DNA of 64,000 bases. Origin: Neodiprion pinetum. Lineage: Eukaryota > Arthropoda > Insecta > Hymenoptera > Diprionidae. The stretch covers positions 2,531,501 through 2,595,500 of the forward strand of contig NC_060235.2 in NCBI RefSeq assembly GCF_021155775.2, written 5' to 3'. Made by a program: the position numbers and the translations under genes. The notes under the pieces were generated by a model, which saw nothing but the letters and a program-made list of their open reading frames with translations, did no database searches and had not been told where the DNA came from. Below are positions 24,947-37,450 of the stretch, one piece after another (position 1 is the first letter of the stretch; each line of letters opens with the position of its first letter).

Positions 24947-26865
24947 TGCGGCTCTGTAAACGACGAGCAGAGATTCGAATTATTCAAATGTCGAACGTTG
25001 CGATTATCATTTTCATACACCTGTCGATCGATATGGGAGTAAGGAGAGCGTTGTTCTCCGGTTATCCCGCCTATCGATCATTCGCTTTCGCATAAAATTC
25101 TGCGTGGGTCCGGCCTCCGTTTAACTCGCGATTATACACGTATGAATTAAACAATCCTAATCTAAATTTCAATTTTCGTTTTTTCCCCGTCTCTTTTTAT
25201 TTAATTTATAACAACATTTGAATGTGGTCTCGTATCATAGATAGCCTGTATTTTTTTAGAGTTCGGCGTACTCGGATTGGGCATAAATTACAGTCAAGCT
25301 TGACACGCATCATCATCGACGACATGATTTTCAGATCCTCGATTTTGTAGGAGTCTTTACAACGGGCGAACGTTCCACTCAAAGAACTTGAAAATATACT
25401 AAATTTAGACATACGTCATCAGTACCGTTAGAATATTCGTCGCTGACCATCTACTTGATTGCGCCATATCAGTTCACGATGATTCCTTCAACCCATCAGG
25501 AAGCAAGTCTTACACGTGTTATTTATCGCTGTACACGGCACTTATGACATCCGGTGGATATTACCGTGAATTTATGACTTTAATCCTCGGTAACTTGGCC
25601 CGAAATTACTAGCCGCGTTGAGTGGCACCAGTTTAGTATAATAATATATGCTAATCTGAGGCTCTCTGTGCCCCCAACGAACGAACTTTAATAAGCACTT
25701 TTGGAGAGTAAAATAAATTTCACGATTCGGGTGGAGCTTTATTTCTCAGGTGTTTCAATTATTCTTCTGCAGTGCAGATTTATAGAGATAGAGGAAGAGA
25801 GAAAGAGAGAGAGAAAGAGAAGGAAAGAGGTATCTCAGTTCCAATATTCAACAAAGTATCATTCCAACCTGTCCAATCGAAGATTACCGGTTTTTCGAGA
25901 AAAGAATATACACATCCGCGTATAGGTATATGCATACACATACAATCCGCACCACTTTTCCATGGAAAGATGCGTTGAATATGCGGCATAACGATCTCGG
26001 TTAATTCATTACCGATGATTCATTTGAATAACGATTTGTTAAACATAGGTGAATTTTGTTCAAACACGGGAAAAAAGAAGAGGGAGAAAAAATATGTCGA
26101 GCCTTTATAGGATTCCAGTAATTCCGCGAATTCTCCGGATTTCATTTGAAATTTAGTTTTAGAGGATTTTGAATCACGTTTAACTATAATTCACACGCGG
26201 CGTAACTTGGAGTAACTTTCGTTTATAGTAACATTTATCTAATCGAGTGTTGGACCGTGAAATCGTAAGTATACGTAAGTATATACATATAGGATATTCT
26301 GGTATTTCCGATGATCTATGCCTTTGACAAGGTTTAGTGGCACTCGACACGTCTGCGGCGGTGTATATGCATCGTAGATGTATAAAAAGGGTATTAAATA
26401 AGCGCCATATATTTGAAACCGGTTTCCGTGCGGTTTGTATTACCTTTGAAAATAAAATCACCTTGTCTTTAGATAAGAACAAAATTGCCCGTGGGTACAA
26501 TAATGGTCACTGTACATGTATTATTATTTACAAAAATATACACAAAATTCCTTTTTCAACGTAAAGGATCAATCGTTTCTCAACCGGATTTCGGACAGCG
26601 TGAGGAATCGCTTTAGAAAAGCATCTTTGTAAAAGGTAGGAGAATCCGCTATAACTAACCGGGAATGTAACCTTCATTCTTTAATATCCTTTTTTTGCCA
26701 ACTTTTCCGCTACAGCTGGCGAATTAACGGTCCAAGAATGTGCCAAAACTAATATTTGTAGTAAAAAGTTGAATGTGCCTGTATCAACGCACACATCAGT
26801 CCAGAGCTGTGTCGACTTGTTGAAACTACACAGGACTGGTGAGCTTTATACGTAGAACGTATGTA

Positions 26866-27088
26866 CAGAAGTTTTCATTAACGCCTTGGGCTTCCGGGTA
26901 ACTTGTTTTTAGTCCGAAACAAAACGCGAGTCTCGATTCCATACGAATTGTGTGACAATGACTCCCAATATCTCACGTAGGCTGCATCGCCAGTCATTGT
27001 CACATAATTCGTATGGAATCGAGACTTGCGTTTTTTTAGGGCGGAAAACAAGTTAGCCGAAAGCCCAAGACGTTAATGAACATTACTG
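26866..27088. mobile_element. MITE-like palindromic element, TA flanks
   Basis: The left arm begins CAGAAGTTTTCATTAACGCC and the right arm ends GACGTTAATGAACATTACTG. Both are flanked by TA (26864-26865, 27089-27090). The inner arms match almost perfectly: CGATTCCATACGAATT with TGTGACAATGACT, and AGTCATTGTCACA with AATTCGTATGGAATCG. The 223-bp unit folds as a hairpin with a loop of about 30 bp and has no open frame. Confidence 0.75.
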
Positions 27089-30000
27089 TAAATAGGCAAA
27101 TTTCCAAGCCGTAACGACATTGTGGTGTGAAATTGAAAAACCGGAGGAAACATGTAGAACAGTAATAAAGATGCTAATGAAACATTCTCTGGTATATGTT
27201 ACAAATAAACAAACCTTGACCAAATGCAAGGATGCTCCGAACTAATCGCGAGTCGATTTCATTGAATTGGATGCGCATCGGGTATTTCATCGCATATTAC
27301 AAATACAATGGGCACGTTTTTCGCGTTATAATATTAGCCTCAGCTATGATGACATGGAATAGAAAATTCTATTCTCCCGCCCTTGATTTCATGCCGTTTG
27401 ATTTCATTCGAGTCTTGAATAATAACCAAAGTGCGTATTGCGCAAAGCTTTCGTACACGCGTGCAACGCAGACAAGGTAGCAGTCTATCCTCATTGTCGT
27501 ACAATACGAGGACAAGTAAAACCTACGTATATATAGATGCCAAGAAAATCGTACGAGTCTGGCCGATACCGAGTTCGCTGTATTGAAAATGACCCGCAAG
27601 GTCCGGAATATTCGCAACTATGATCGCCGCTGCATAAGGAGGGAACCAAAGGCCTCGTCGAACCGCGTAACCCGTGTTCAATAACAATCTCTAACCCCGC
27701 GATAAAAAAAAAAAACAACCGGTATCTTAAAACACATACATATAAATTATAAACCTATATATTTCGAGCGGGGCGAGAATAAAAATACAATTGATCACTG
27801 CTGCAGAGACCGAGACGGCATTAACAAGTTAGACGGATCAAAGATTACGGTCTTGGGTTGGGCCCATGTCGAGGTGCAAGCTAATTAGTCAATACCTCAC
27901 GTACGTACAACAGTCCGCGGATGTATATACGGTACACCTAAAATTAGGCCCACTTTGCGGGCCTTAAGATATATATATATATGTAGGTACGAATAGCCAA
28001 CCGTAGTTCAGACAATTAGCATTTTATATTTCAATATTATCGTTCTAAAAGCCATTCCGGTGGCGATCAGAGATTCGGAGATGCAAATTTTGTTTCGCGA
28101 TGGAGAAGAAGCTGCAACCGTGCAGATATTATACACCCAAATTACGCGTCCTTGTACCGGTGCTTTCACTTGCAATTCGACCGCGCCCAACGTGTATAAT
28201 TATCTTAACGATGTTGAGAAAAATTTCTCTCGCCCTCCCGATAATGAACGAGGAGAAAAAAAAATAAATAAAATAACTCGATCGCCTTCACAAGGATTCG
28301 GACCCTGCGCCGCTCTGCACTTGTGCAATAAAGCCGCAAACGATCGGGGAGCAGACTAAGTCACGATGTGATAACCGTTGTTCCCAAACCGTAAACTGCA
28401 CGTGTGTCCTCGCGTATAATTTACGAGCACGATGCCTGATTAAGGAGGTGAATTATCACAAGGCGTAAGGGCACCAATTCAGAACGTAACAATCGTAACA
28501 AACTCTGAGGTTGAATTGAATTTCCACATACTTCATACCGCAGCATATAAACGCGGTGCGTTCCTCGTAGTTTGGAAACTGCACTCTCTTCATCATCGCG
28601 TCGTACGCGTATATGTAAAAAATGCAGAACAAAGAACCGGTTGGCCTTCGGGAGTGGCTTAAAACAGGGATCACCGTCTCCCGAATCGAGCAATGCACCC
28701 CCTTATTACTTTATTCTCGATTCGTCCGCAGACCGATTAACGTCTGCGGTGAATTTCGAAGCGCGATACCGGCACGTCTGTCTGTGCAGTGTATCGAAAC
28801 GACGAACCTGTTCTCACTCTCCAGCAATTTATTTGGTATTTTGAGCTTGCTAAACTAGTATGGGAATGTCGTTGATTCGTGACAAAAGCTCAACAGGAAA
28901 GAATCAACGACGAACCTCTTGATATTATAACGCGTTCGATTAATGGGGTCGATGACTTACGCGCTTAGGATAAACGCGCGATTATCGAAACTAAGTAAAG
29001 CACCGTGAATGTTAAACTCGCTAAAAGCTTTTAAACCAAACTCCGACAAGCAAAAGGAAGAGAACGACTATATGAGTGATTGGCTAAAGAAATAATTGCC
29101 GAGTTATGGGACAAGCGTTAATTACAAGTTACCAAGCGATTAACGGCAAAGATGATGAATAAGGCAAAAAGAACATTTTTTTTTTCATGGCTGGTTAATG
29201 TAATTTTTCGCCTGTTTCTGCAGCAGCGACGAGGATCTCACGAGCCCTTAATCGTTCAACTTCTACTTTTAGAGTTGACATCAGGAACGAATGCAAATGC
29301 TGAAGAGGTCCAGCGATGCATCGAAAAAACCACAATGGACACGTGACGGTGGGCCGAGGTCGTTGATGATTACTTCCCTTTTTATGTGCAAAGTGAATTT
29401 ATTTTTAGATCGAAATATCTTCATTGCGCGAAGGTTGCGACGAATCCCTTCAGAGGATATCGTGATCCTGCGGTAGAATCGTACACGCCGTGAAACGTAA
29501 TAACAGTTTGCGCGATTCATTATTCATACCAGTCAAAGAACTGCGGATAAAAAATAAGTAAAAAAAAAAAACAAAATGTATCAAAGAACAGTTGTCGCGA
29601 TGATGAGACAGCAGATATGTACCTATCTATGTACACCTATACCTGCATCCATATTATGTACATCAATTACTGTAGAGGCGTTGATACGATGTCCGAATAC
29701 CAGAATAACGAGTCACGAGCTGTTTCAATGTTTGACTACTATCACGGCTGCAACTGATACTTTAAATATTATTGTTATTACAGTGCGAGATGGTCGTCAT
29801 AAAATTTCAACAACTACGCCAGCAGCTTTGAAAACAGCCCGATGATCGGTCGGCTTGCTTTGCGCAAACCGTGTAAACAAGTTATAGAGCCGGAATTTTT
29901 AACATATTTTACCGAATGCAACTGCAGCGGTAGGCATGCGTTACTAACGCAATTTTCGAATCCGGATACTCTTGTAAAAGCGATATCGGTCCGGAGTTGT

Positions 30001-31653
30001 TCTCACGCCGATGGAAAGTCGAGAATCTGCGAGAATCTGTCGACAACCCGACGGGACTCATTGGCTGAACGCTGGATCGGCAACACATCATCGGTTTGTT
30101 TGCTATTAGTAGTCCAGAGTCGTAGGAGCGAGCAAGCGAGCTCGTGTTTGTATTCTCGGTGACGGATATTTCGATTGAATTTAAATGAAGGTCGTTAGCT
30201 TTCAGGGAAATTTATCAATTAGCGCTCTGTGCTAATGGCGCTCAGACAATTCAATTGGAAAAGGTTGAAACACTAATGGACCCGCCTGCACAACCAGGCG
30301 CGACGGGGATCTTTGATCGATCTTGGTTTTACTACCGAACAACAAAACATGGGATTAATTGAAACGCGAAGGAAAATCCTTCTTAAAGCTTTTAGATACC
30401 CTGTTATTCCAATTGTCTAATTAAGAATTGAGTTCATTGTTGTTTATCACGATAAACTGATGGGAAATTAATTTTGCTCTAACTTTCGGTATTCTTTTTA
30501 CGTCGGTAAACAAGAATCCAGCTTAAAAGTATCTCCTCGTCTATCTAACGACTCGATAATACACCTTTATCAAACGCTCGACGAATATGATTTCCGTTAG
30601 TATTCTAATCCTTATTTATTACACGCTTACATGGTAAACCTGTTTCTAATAATTTGTCATTCAGTCAACATTTGACTCCGGTATGCAAGAAAAACTGTAG
30701 CAGATCTGGTTTTTTTCCGTCGATCTGAATTCCGACAAGGATATCTGCTGTGTTCTACCTCTGCTAATGGACCTAATCACTTTGTAATTATGTTTGTATT
30801 GGGCTTTTTCGATCCTATCGATAATATTTCCCATTAGATGTAATTGGGTCATAGAGAGCTCAATCAATGGAGTTTTCCAAACCCCCAATCGGATTCGGTG
30901 AATTTTAATCCACCTACGCAGGTATGCAATTGGCATTGCTCTATCTTGCACGGCAAGATTGATACCATATAATTTCATCGCTGGGCTGACGATGAGTTAG
31001 AAGAATGTAAACCGAAACGATTTCGTTGCCGAAAGGTTAAAACAAACATTATCACCACTCGTAAATGTCTACATCAAATGTCATTTTTACTGGTTTCAAG
31101 TGTGGTTCTCCACCTGTTACCTAGCCGGATAGATTTTTTGCCATAGTAGATTCGTATTCAAGTCGTAGTTATAAATGAAACTTTTCAAATCAAGATTTTT
31201 CAAGGGTATCCTTTAGGACAATTAATAAAGGGATACTACATTCTCTAAGCACATGAAAAGAAGTGCATCGTGGACGTTTGCAGGTAGTTGGAGTAATTAT
31301 CAATACTCGTAAACAAGTATTATAAACGACAGGATTGATAAAAATTTAATCACAGTTTCCACAAGTATTAAAAATAATCTGAATAAATTTTCGATTTTTA
31401 CACTAAATGGGACGGATAACGGGTAAACCTCCGAGGCGCGATTTAATATACAAACTCACAGGTAACGTCCGATCATTAACCGTATTTTCATCAACAAATT
31501 CAAATCTCCTCCCGTATGCAATACGACTAAGGAAATTTCGGGCTGTATGCGTATGACTTAAATTCTCGTGCGGGAAAACCGTTCGGTAAATGCATTCGTA
31601 TGTACGAATGACTGTTGAAAAATAACCGTGTGACGAGACGGTGTATCACTTAC

Positions 31654-32037
31654 CTGATCGTACGTGATCAGCTCGTCAAATAATTTCTTCGTGTCCGGTG
31701 GGGGGCAGAGGATGATCAACTGTCGTTTTCGGTGCGTACTGCAGAGATTGTCGCCAATTCGAATTGAAACGAAGCTGGTAGCAGACTGGGCGAAGTGCGG
31801 ACGTCAACGGGTCTACTGAATCGCGCCGAGCCTTCGGGCCTAAGTAGATCCCGTCCGGTACCGGAGATCCTCCACAGGTATACCAGGGCAAAGTGATCGA
31901 CGCGCACCTTCCTATACACATGTGAGTAATCGTAAGCGCGGGCCCCGACTTCTTTGGTCCCCACCAAAACTCGAACCATCTGCAGCTGTGTCCCTTGGAT
32001 GCATCGTCTCTGGTCGTGCACCGTGGGTGCGATCTGC
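31654..32037 (-). other. GC-rich exon-like island, minus strand, unassigned
   Basis: The island has a strong acceptor (TTATTACAG| at 32040-32038) and a strong donor (CAG|GTAAGT at 31653) bounding exactly 384 nt. Two minus-strand frames stay open for most of it, but each meets a stop before the donor: one ends ...RTENDS and the other ...HEEII. One frame contains CIGRCAS, a C-x-G-x-C pattern like that of cystine-knot proteins. A third frame near the donor reads LIILCPPPDTKKLFDEL. No single frame spans the exon, so this is a 5' non-coding exon, an exon with an internal intron, or a decayed gene. I cannot decide which. Confidence 0.35.
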
Positions 32038-32843
32038 CTGTAATAAGAATGCCTCTTAGATCGGATGGTCTCGTTCATCGTTCGAAGAAAAATGACCAAT
32101 ATTCGACGGTCAGCAATTAAAAGACAAAAAAAAAACAAACAAAGAGTTTATTCGACGGAACGGTTCTTTGGAGAATTATGGAAATTTAAATTTTTACAAC
32201 TAGCCTAGCATGCGACAGCTTAGCTGAATGAAAAAAGTAGTTTGAATTAGAATACGGTCGTTTTCAGAACGTCGTGACGAGGAAGTATGAGTTACGACAC
32301 CTTAGAAGCACTATGTATGACAAATGAGGGCAGGTCCGTGATGGATTTAATTCACCGTGAAAATTCGGGCGTGATCTCGGCGGCACACGACGATGCAATT
32401 GAGATTAATATGTGGCATTAATATTCATAGGATTTCGACCTCGACTAACCCGGACCAACGTAAGGAATGAATTACGATTTAAAGCGAGAGGTGACTTTTC
32501 AAGCTCAATTTCTCTGCTTGGTAGTATTAATCTTTCGCGTGGATGGATCTTAGTCGGAATCTTAACTCTCTCTGATTTGTTACAATTTCAAATAATTACC
32601 AATAAGATCATTTACAAATAATTACGTTCTTGATTAATAATTAAGTTCTGGACTAGATTAGTGTCATTAGCGAGTTACAGATTCGAGCCTTCCTGAATAC
32701 AGTTTTCAATAATTTGATTTTCAATTTAATATTTTCGGTATCAATAGACCTGAAACCCTGGGGGTCGGTTTTTGGAGTAAAGTATTTACGCCCGCTTCTT
32801 ACCGTAAGTCATCGCAGTTCACTTTACGCATAGCTTGATAGTA

Positions 32844-32980
32844 CAAGCGCCTGGTATCAGATAATTAAACTTACTCAAAGTGAAAGCACCTAATTACAGG
32901 CAAGCAGATTTACTCGAAACTGAAGCGCCTATTTGAAGGCAATAAGACTGGAGTTGCAGAGCGCCTTATTGTAGGCAACT
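32844..32980. repeat. Degenerate minisatellite, about four units of 36-39 bp
   Basis: The related strings CAAGCGCCTGG, AAAGCACCTAATTACAGGCAA, GAAGCGCCTATTTGAAGGCAA and AGAGCGCCTTATTGTAGGCAA recur at about 32844, 32883, 32922 and 32958. The spacing is regular but the units have diverged. Confidence 0.5.
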
Positions 32981-33492
32981 TTGCCAAATGAACACCACCT
33001 TTTTCTAACGCAAAAACACGGGTATGTAATTCTTCGACAACGTTCGATTTATTGCGAAATCTTGAGCGATTTGTCAAAACCCTGAAATCCATTCGTTTGT
33101 GTCCTATATCGACGTAATTTTGTGGAGGAATAAAACATCTGTGCATGTAGTCTAAAGTTGCTGGGATCAGTAAATCAAGAAATGAAAAAATACAGTTTTT
33201 TGGGATCCTGAGGCCTCGGTTAATCGGAAAATGCTCCTAGGAATCGATTCTGAGACTTGAGGTTTCTGCAGCCCAAAAATAGCAAAAAAAAAAAAAAAAT
33301 TAAGACTCAACTCTGACGATATATCCAAGCAATCATACATGATATATGTCAGATGCAGATGAATCGTGCTTCAGCATGTACAATGGGGACGTTCCATGGG
33401 GTGGTTTTGTTCTGATAGATCTGCAAGACCCAGTCTTCAAATATTTTCCATGTCAATCAGAAAGTGTAAAATCGAACAAACACGCCTGCGAC

Positions 33493-35420
33493 TTATTGCA
33501 GAAATGGAAAATTGCGATATAGGTCCTGTGGAGGACTCATTATCTTATTTTTGTCAGAAACTGATAGAAACTTTTCCTCACCAGCTTTAGGCAACAGGCT
33601 TTCAGAGTTTGACTTCGGCGTCGGTACTGTTGTTTTCGGTACCAAGCTCATGTCAGATATGGCTTCGAGAACATCAGGCTGCAGTGTCCTGTGAAATCAG
33701 AGGCAAATCTTAGGTTCTTGTACCGTTTTTGTTTTCTGATTAAAAGTGAAAAAACAAAGACATCGAAGCAGATGCTGCTGATCTGCGATGAATACCATAC
33801 GAAATTAAGAAGCTTGTACAGATGATCACCTGTTTTTTCTTTCTTGAGAAACTCCGCACCATGATATTGAGTATTATCCTCAGATTTTTATGGACACATC
33901 ACTTATACCTGCCGATCTTAGCAACGGATCCATATCGTCTAACAAGTAATTTGTGTTGGCAGAGTCTTTTACTGTGGTTTTTTGATTCAGTGGAAAACGC
34001 ATCATAGGATTGTGTATGATGAGGCCATTCGTGTCTGTAATGTGATAATTTTAGAATGATTAATCGATGGCAAACAAAAAAAAAAAAAAAACGAAACGCC
34101 TGCAATTCAATAAATCAATGAATTTTCAAATCGTGTTTATTACCCAACGTAACTAAATGTAAAATAACAATAACCATCCTAACCTCTTTGTCATTACCAG
34201 TGATATGCATATAGTATCAGTGGTCATTACACTGGAATTCCTTCCTAACCTAAGGACGATTAACCAAAAACCGAAGCAAGTTGACAAAAACTAAATCACC
34301 GTTGCATACTATTCTGCTATCTTCTGTTAACTGTCTATCAACTGATCGTTCTACTGCATTATACATACCGGGACAATCTCTTGAAACTATACATATAACG
34401 CGCATGCGCCAAATAATTTAATCTCATTGGTCGGGGAGATCGCGCCACGGTGATGTTTTCATCTGCTGAGCAAGGCGCCAACGTACCCAAAATGAAACAA
34501 AAGCTGTAATTCTCTCGCGCGTAAAGCCGTGGATTGAGGTTATGCTGCTGTTTATTTTTACGTAGCGTGAATTGTCTAAGAAGAATAGTATCGTTCAGCA
34601 ATACCGTGGTTGATTTCGGAAGATATTCAACCGACGCAATAAAGAATTTAACGAAAAAGCAAATATCAAATGATACAGAAATTGGGTGTTATTTATTGAA
34701 AGAAGAAATCTGAAATTCAACGTGAAATGTCATTAACAAGTGGGAGTCTGGACAAACAGAGGTAGGTAAGTAAAAACAATGTTTATTGTGAACAGATTCT
34801 TTATTTACATAAAATTAAAAATAAATGAATGGTTGAGACCCAGTAGAAGGTATTTCCAGAGTAGATTCGTTACGGTGCAGTGCTCCAGAAGTCAGTAATA
34901 AGTGCCGATGAACATGAAATTAATAAAAGAAATGAGTAACAAGGAATAAAGAAATTATTCATCTTAAACACGAAGCTTAGGAGGACAAAGAGTAGCAATT
35001 AACAGAAAACGTACCCGACACAATACTCACAAAAACCCTCGCCGACATCATTGATTAGTTGACAAAGTTTTTGCAGCTCCATTGTACAACAATCAGTGTT
35101 CCGTTAACAAAGAGGGTTTACCAGATATCCAAGAATAAAAAGAGAAAAAGAACAACAGTTAATATTACAGTGTAAATCATGCTATTAATGAAAAATTAGG
35201 AAACAAAACAATAACTTACAAGACAATCGTCCGATAACACTGGGAGACCAATCTCCACTCTTCTGATCACCCCTCGTCTGGCCATTGGTTGCCTTTCAAA
35301 AAGTGCTGCCTTTTTTTTGCCTTCAAAAATACCGAAAGATCCTGTTTGATAATAATAGCTTCTAATATTTTCAGGTACGAAATAATTCATTGTCAAAGCG
35401 GGACTAAATTTGTCAGGCAT
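33493..35420 (-). CDS. Hypothetical small protein, five exons, unrecognised
   Basis: Minus-strand exons 35220-35420, 35031-35076, 33909-34034, 33830-33851 (22-nt microexon) and 33493-33688 join in frame (phases 0, 1, 1, 2) to 196 residues plus a stop. I do not recognise the family. Visible features are an N-terminal basic stretch (KKKAALFERQPMARRGVIRR), a predicted helix (LQKLCQLINDV), GLIIHNPMMRFPLNQKTT, the acidic NYLLDDMDPLLRSA, a helix LQPDVLEAISDMSLVP, and a Pro/Ser-rich end PPQDLYRNFPFLQ. There is no signal peptide, membrane segment or zinc motif. The final exon and the exon at 33909-34034 look most convincingly coding. The microexon acceptor and the join at 35076 are weaker. An alternative start is an ATG at 35082 (MELQKLCQL), which would make the protein 131 residues. 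Confidence 0.5.
34365..34409 (+). promoter_or_regulatory. Left copy of a 45-bp inverted repeat with an NRF1-like site
   Basis: The copy begins ATACCGGGACAATCTCTTGA and ends in the palindrome GCGCATGCGC (34400-34409), which matches the NRF-1/Ewg-type consensus. The sequence just downstream is GC-rich for this window. It lies in an intron of the small minus-strand gene. Its mirror copy is at 37406-37450. Confidence 0.5.
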
Positions 35421-37185
35421 GGAAGCATGTAAGTAAATTTCCAATTACGTGATCTTTGACAATGACAATATTTTAACATGGATTCAATGATAAAATTCGT
35501 TTTTTTTTCAGCAGGCTCGAAGTTTAAACTTTAATTAACACGAGGAAAATTATGCCTTACCTGATGGTCAAAACGTTTAGGTGGCAAGGATCCTGGTTTC
35601 TCGAGCGGTGCAATCATTAGAACCATCGAACCTGGTTGTTTCGTCAGACATCAGGTGCCAGAGTGAATTTTATCAGGCCATCGCCACCTTCTTAACATCA
35701 GTTGAGGCAAAATTGAAGAGCGGGATATACTACAGATCATAATGGCTGAATATCCCATCATTTTACTTTGATCGAGCCAATAGCGATAAGTTTGTTACTT
35801 AACCGTTGCTGCCAATTCATTCTACCGAGGAATCATTCTGTGCACCATTGTAATTTAAGCATTATTATTGACCAGCATTGTTTTTCAAACTTTATACCAT
35901 TTGATTTGGTATCTTATTTTGAAGCTTACTTTTACTCTCTTTGGCATTGAATTCAGATAAATAGTTTTTCAAGTCCTCAATTAGATTGTAGGGTTGAATT
36001 TTGCTAGGCAAACTGAATCAATCTAAATCTAGAACTGTTGAATAAGTTCAGTTAAAAATGTCTTTAAATTTAATCTTAGTTGACGGTGTCATCTGGCTAG
36101 CTAGTTGCACGATAACTTGAAACCAAATTCAATTTTACACTCTTTATAGGGTCCTACGCTAAGACTGAAAGCTTGTGAATCTCCATGTACCGCAATTATT
36201 TCTGCATTTCATGTTAGCATTATCTGGAGCAAAAAAAATCCCATTTTGAGATTGAAAATGGAACCTGAAACACAGAGTTATTCAATAGCACGAATTGAAA
36301 ACCAAGAATTTTATAATGGTTTCTGCAACAAAGGGACTCTTTCCAAATATCCTTGTTAGAAGGTGATGTTCGGAGGACTATGAACAAGATATTGTATCGG
36401 ATTACATTATTTGGAAAAAAATCTTCATAAACTTCGTTAAAAATTAGACATTCATTTATTTTGATGGAACAAGGGACACAATCTTTACATTACTTTAAAA
36501 TTGACATTACTCTAAAACATGATTGTCCTTGAAGCTAATTGTGACATCGAGGCGCATTTTGAGAAACCTGATTTTCAATTTGTGTCACAGGATGTGATTT
36601 ACGTTCCTGAGTTCTACGCTTTCGATTAGATTTTCTTTGTTTCGAACCGCACTAACATGAAATACAGAAATCATTTTAATAAATCTAATATCACTTGAAT
36701 TTTCAATTTGAGTATTAGGTTCCCTTCATTTATTTAATCGAACATCATTGAAAATTTGCGAAATAAATTCTGATAATCATTCGGAAATTTTAAATAGTAG
36801 TAGCAATAATTTGTTAATCGGAAAAAATACATTGACTATCGACTATTCGTAAATTTTGTTGAACTATTTTCAAGAAAAAAAAGATTCACAGTTCCGTTAC
36901 AGATAGTGAGATATTTAAATTTCTTGAATGCTCGGTTTAATGTCTCATTTTCGAAAGTGATAAAATTCAATATTACCGCCTGAAATCACAAAAGAGTGAG
37001 AAAGTTGCTTAGTTGCTTGAAAGTGGCGATGATCTTTGTACGTCTGACAAATTGAATGGGCAGATAACAGTGAATATCAGAGATGTAATTATTTTAGCCG
37101 TATCACCTGTTGATAGATAAAAATTCCATTGTTATTTCTAATGTACGAAATAATAAAAATGATTAAATAAAGTGTTCGCACCTAC

Positions 37186-37231
37186 CTGCTGCGTTTCTTC
37201 CAAGCACCCAACATTTAAACAGATTTCTCAT
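37186..37231 (-). CDS. Candidate isolated first coding exon, minus strand
   Basis: ATG at 37231-37229 opens MRNLFKCWVLGRNAA and runs into a donor GCAG|GTAGGT. The peptide is basic and hydrophobic with no acidic residue, like a mitochondrial presequence. It lies about 170 bases downstream (on the minus strand) of the NRF1-like site. A strong acceptor (GATTTCAG, upstream of 36978) exists below it, but the joined frame stops after about ten residues. I could not assemble a full gene. Confidence 0.25.
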
Positions 37232-37405
37232 TTTAGTCGAATAAAGCCAATTTTCAAAGAGCATTAGCATCAACTTTCCGAGTCACTACCTCGACTGTTT
37301 GAGATTCTAACCTCAAAAATTCGTATGAACTACAACGCCGCCAGAAACAGAGTTTGACAGCTGAAACTCGGAGTGGCTAACCTGCCCGAGCAGCCGATAA
37401 AACTC

Positions 37406-37450
37406 GCGCATGCGCATTATATGTATAGTTTCAAGAGATTGTCCCGGTAT
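37406..37450 (-). promoter_or_regulatory. Right copy of the 45-bp inverted repeat with an NRF1-like site
   Basis: The reverse complement of this segment matches 34365-34409 at all but one of 45 positions, including GCGCATGCGC at 37406-37415. On the minus strand it sits upstream of a possible first coding exon (37186-37231). The two copies face each other about 3 kb apart. Confidence 0.5.

Larger units (their letters stand above)
24947..33492. other. Largely non-coding region upstream of the AA15 gene
   Basis: Part of this is probably the 5' intron and promoter of the AA15 gene. It contains one MITE-like element (26866-27088), one GC-rich exon-like island (31654-32037) and a degenerate minisatellite (32844-32980). 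Other open frames are short, lack supporting splice sites and show no recognisable domain. Confidence 0.5.
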
